Shown piece after piece: positions 5,850-7,644 of a DNA stretch of 7,644 nucleotides; positions within the stretch are counted from its first letter, which is position 1; each line of letters starts with the position of its first letter. Position numbers and translations under genes: made by a program. The notes beneath the pieces were generated by a model. It ran no database searches and was not told the origin of the DNA. It saw nothing but the letters and a program-made list of their open reading frames with translations. The DNA is taken from NCBI GenBank assembly GCA_019314185.1, contig JAFCZU010000163.1:1-7644 (forward strand). The letters run 5' to 3'. This DNA is from Deltaproteobacteria bacterium. Lineage in GTDB: Bacteria > Desulfobacterota > Desulfobacteria > Desulfobacterales > ETH-SRB1.

Positions 5850-6149
5850 TTACAACAATGTTTCAGCTAATCTTAAAAGGCTGCTGACAAGAAAGGTTCG
5901 GAGAAAAATAATTGCTAAAAAAACAATGATTGGAGAAAAATCAATGCCGCCAAAACTAACAGGAATAAATGCGCGGATACGATACAAAACCGGCTCCGTT
6001 ACGTTATGAATAAAACGAACAATAGGATTATACGGGTCAGGACTTACCCATGACAAAACGGCCCGCGCTACAACTATCCACATAAAGAAAAGCAAAACAA
6101 TGTCGACAACATTAGCAATAGCCTTTAAAAGATAACCAACTATAAACAT
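5850..6149 (-). CDS. yggT: YggT family membrane protein
   Basis: This small inner-membrane protein has two hydrophobic segments: about residues 5-34, and about 70-91 following the loop. Between them is the YGGT-family signature ARAVLSWVSPDPYNPIVRFI (28-47), then TEPVLYRIRAFIP (51-63) and GGIDFSPIIVFL (67-78). I choose ATG 6149, giving 99 residues, the normal family length, with a modest AAAGG (6161-6165) upstream. A GTG further out at 6194 is in frame but would add 15 unusual residues. Family members are linked to osmotic tolerance, and in Gram-positives and plastids to cell division or complex assembly; the biochemical role is unsettled. It heads a leftward pair with divIVA and is divergent from proC, a gene that commonly neighbours yggT in other bacteria. 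Confidence 0.93.
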   Translation of the reverse strand: MFIVGYLLKAIANVVDIVLLFFMWIVVARAVLSWVSPDPYNPIVRFIHNVTEPVLYRIRAFIPVSFGGIDFSPIIVFLAIIFLRTFLVSSLLRLAETLL

Positions 6150-6265
6150 ATATATTATACCTTTATTGATGCCCTGATTTATTATGACAACCACTTAACG
6201 GGCTGCTTTTTAACTAAAATTAAGTATATTATCAATAATAAGTCAAGATATTTCACCCAAAATCA

Positions 6266-6295
6266 TTGACATACTTAATATACAGTAGATAGAAT
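6266..6295 (+). promoter_or_regulatory. Sigma-70-type promoter for proC
   Basis: A perfect -35 box TTGACA (6266-6271) is followed after 18 bases by TAGAAT (6290-6295), one mismatch from the consensus -10. Transcription would start near 6302, about 40 bases before the GTG start chosen for proC and almost on top of the ATG at 6303, which argues against that ATG. The intergenic stretch 6195-6341 is shared with yggT. For yggT a weaker minus-strand -35 TTGATA (6235-6230) is visible, with only a poor -10 near 6212-6207. Confidence 0.7.
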
Positions 6296-6330
6296 TATAA
6301 AAATGAATACAACAGGCATTAATAACCACA

Positions 6331-6336
6331 AAGGAG
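6331..6336 (+). promoter_or_regulatory. Ribosome binding site deciding the proC start
   Basis: AAGGAG, a near-ideal Shine-Dalgarno sequence, ends 5 bases before GTG 6342. This spacing, with no such site before the in-frame ATG 6303, selects GTG as the start codon. It also places the dinucleotide-binding motif at the usual distance from the N-terminus. Confidence 0.8.
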
Positions 6337-6341
6337 ATAAC

Positions 6342-7168
6342 GTGTCACCACTTAACAAAAAAACAGGTTTTATTGGAGCAGGCAACATGGGAGAAGCTTT
6401 TGTGGGTGCAATCATAAAATCAAACCTTCTTTCCCCTTCTATAATATATGTAAGTGACATCAACGAAAAACGCCTTGCAATTTTTCGTTCAAACTATGGC
6501 ATATCAGCCACAAATGACAATATTAAACTTTTTTCAAAATGTGATATCATTATCCTTGCAGTCAAACCTCAACTAATAAACAAGGTACTTACAGAAATCA
6601 CAAAGCAAAAAGATTACAGAATAGCTGATAAAAAGCTGATAATTTCCATTGCAGCAGGAATACCTTTACGAAAAATTGAAGATTTGCTTTACACGCCTCT
6701 TGATGAAAAATCCAGGACAAAGCTTCCCATCATACGGGTAATGCCAAACACACCGGCTTTAGTTCTGGCCGGAATGTCCGGAATGAGCGCAAACAGATAT
6801 GCTTCGGTTGAAGATGTTAATATTGCCAGAACCATTCTAAAAGCCATGGGAAAGGTAATCGAATTTAATGAAGATGATCTTGATGCTGTAACAGCGCTGT
6901 CAGGTTCAGGCCCCGCATATGTCTTTTATCTTATTGAATCAATGATAGAAGGAGGCATTAACGCCGGCCTCAACCCAAACGATGCATATACCCTGACGCG
7001 CTAATAGAAGACTTGAATGAATCACCGGAAACCCTGAGAAAAAAGGTAACTTCACCTGGCGGAACTACTGAGGCAGCCTTCAAAATACTTGAAAACAACA
7101 GGGTTAAGCAAAATATAATCGATGCAATAGCGGCAGCTGCCCTACGTTCAAAAGAGCTTAGCGCATAG
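6342..7168 (+). pseudogene. proC: Pyrroline-5-carboxylate reductase, disrupted by small frameshifting deletion
   Basis: ProC reduces 1-pyrroline-5-carboxylate to proline with NAD(P)H, the last step of proline synthesis. From GTG 6342 the first frame gives 220 residues with GFIGAGNMG (9-17, Rossmann dinucleotide motif), AVKPQ (73-77), ISIAAGIP (101-108), MPNTPA (134-139) and ALSGSGPAYVFY (185-196), then ends with stop TAA at 7002-7004. The C-terminal part continues in another frame from about 6998: LIEDLNE, then VTSPGGTTEAAFKIL, then AAAALRSKELSA, ending at TAG 7166-7168. Between the two parts the conserved helix that usually reads QTxxGAAK is absent. Comparison with E. coli ProC from memory suggests about 25 bases lost. 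A single-base sequencing slip cannot explain the missing residues. The truncated product lacks the substrate-binding and dimer-forming C-terminal helices and is probably inactive. Promoter and ribosome site are intact, so the damage looks recent. Confidence 0.85.
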
Positions 7169-7227
7169 AAGAAGGGGACAAGAATTAGAGGAATAAGAGG
7201 TCAGTATTCAGGGAACAATAAGAAATG

Positions 7228-7244
7228 TACGTCTAAAAGACGTA
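7228..7244. other. Small perfect hairpin in the proC-membrane protein gap
   Basis: TACGTCT (7228-7234) pairs with AGACGTA (7238-7244) over a 3-base loop, about 60 bases after the proC stop. There is no T-run on the plus strand, so it is at best a weak rho-independent terminator. The same convergent gap (7169-7340) also contains a 12-bp perfect palindrome, TCTCAATTGAGA, at 7319-7330, some 10 bases beyond the stop of the leftward membrane protein gene. Nothing else was seen in this gap. Confidence 0.3.
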
Positions 7245-7340
7245 TCTCATCTATTGATGCTATTATAAAAAACTGCTCGATTCAGCTCGCTGATCCCCGA
7301 TCCATGCCCCCCGACAACTCTCAATTGAGATTATATTAAT

Positions 7341-7598
7341 CTATTTGGGAAGTTGCTGCAAATATCTTTTTATTAAACGTATTGCCGTGGAAACTATTAC
7401 CAGTCCGCTCATAATAACAAGAATTATGGGAAGCCAGATATGCTCACTGTATTCAACCTTTTCATAAGCTACTAAAATTCCAGTAACACTAAAAATTAAA
7501 ACAAAGAACATGAAAGCAATCATAATAAAACATACCATTTCTGAATCATACCATGGTATAATAATTTTTCTAAAGAGAGGATTCTGATTAAAAGACAT
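7341..7598 (-). CDS. Small two-helix inner-membrane protein of unknown function
   Basis: The 85-residue protein starts at ATG 7598. A short polar N-terminus with NPLFRKIIIPWYDSE (6-20) precedes a hydrophobic segment at about 21-44, a polar loop with YEKVEYSEH (45-53) and a second hydrophobic segment at about 54-73. A basic tail (RLIKRYLQQLPK) follows. The positive residues at both ends predict that both termini face the cytoplasm. The NPLFR..PWYDS opening resembles small hypothetical proteins I associate with Desulfobacterota, from memory and without a search. There is no strong Shine-Dalgarno sequence; the upstream DNA is very AT-rich and includes TATAAT on the minus strand (7618-7613) but no good -35. 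The stop is TAG at 7343-7341. The gene is convergent with proC. No function can be assigned. Confidence 0.75.
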   Translation of the reverse strand: MSFNQNPLFRKIIIPWYDSEMVCFIMIAFMFFVLIFSVTGILVAYEKVEYSEHIWLPIILVIMSGLVIVSTAIRLIKRYLQQLPK

Positions 7599-7644
7599 AA
7601 TTAATTTTACATATTATATTTAAAAAAATCAAGCTATGAACTAT

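Noticed and set aside
6150..6194. Longer yggT from GTG 6194
   Set aside because: It adds 15 residues absent from the family; ATG 6149 gives the standard length and has an AAAGG site.
6990..7010. Programmed ribosomal frameshift in proC
   Set aside because: No slippery run or stimulating structure is seen, and a frameshift would not restore the missing conserved residues.
7169..7210. A possible third copy of the CTTGAA-type repeat after proC (AAGGGGAC, AAGAGGTCA words)
   Set aside because: Only short purine-rich words match; too weak to separate from chance.

Overview
The window looks like a chromosomal segment of a Gram-negative anaerobe, most likely a Desulfobacterota (Desulfobacteraceae-like) bacterium. 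This placement is an inference. It rests on the combination of a pilT pair followed by a zinc-ribbon/receiver gene, a DivIVA-domain gene beside yggT, AT-rich DNA, and many short interspersed repeats in the gaps between genes. No rRNA, tRNA, CRISPR array or transposase gene was seen.

Layout. Bases 1-315 (+) hold the C-terminal third of folP. Bases 316-808 hold no convincing gene but carry a 150-bp terminal-inverted-repeat element and a second, unrelated inverted-repeat/hairpin element. coaX (+, 809-1594) follows, and then a second, shorter copy of the first element in opposite orientation (1661-1768), so coaX is bracketed by the two copies. A leftward block follows: pilT (4953-3871), a PilU-like second ATPase (3854-2685) and a zinc-ribbon protein with a degenerate receiver domain (2536-1853). 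A strong leftward terminator and several diverged short repeats separate it from a second leftward block, yggT (6149-5850) and a divIVA-family gene (5733-5230). proC (+, 6342-7168) is transcribed divergently from yggT and appears broken by a small deletion that removes a conserved helix and shifts the frame. A small two-helix membrane protein (-, 7598-7341) closes the window.

Functional themes. folP, coaX and proC are housekeeping biosynthesis genes (folate, coenzyme A, proline). The pilT/pilU-like pair would power type IV pilus retraction, and the zinc-ribbon pseudo-receiver may be a regulatory or scaffolding partner. YggT and DivIVA are linked with cell envelope and division scaffolding in other bacteria.

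The most notable points are the broken proC, the two near-identical MITE-like elements differing by a 40-bp GC-rich block, three further families of short repeats placed close to gene ends, and the loss of the phospho-acceptor Asp in the zinc-ribbon receiver protein. I found no clear evidence of a wholly new multi-gene system.
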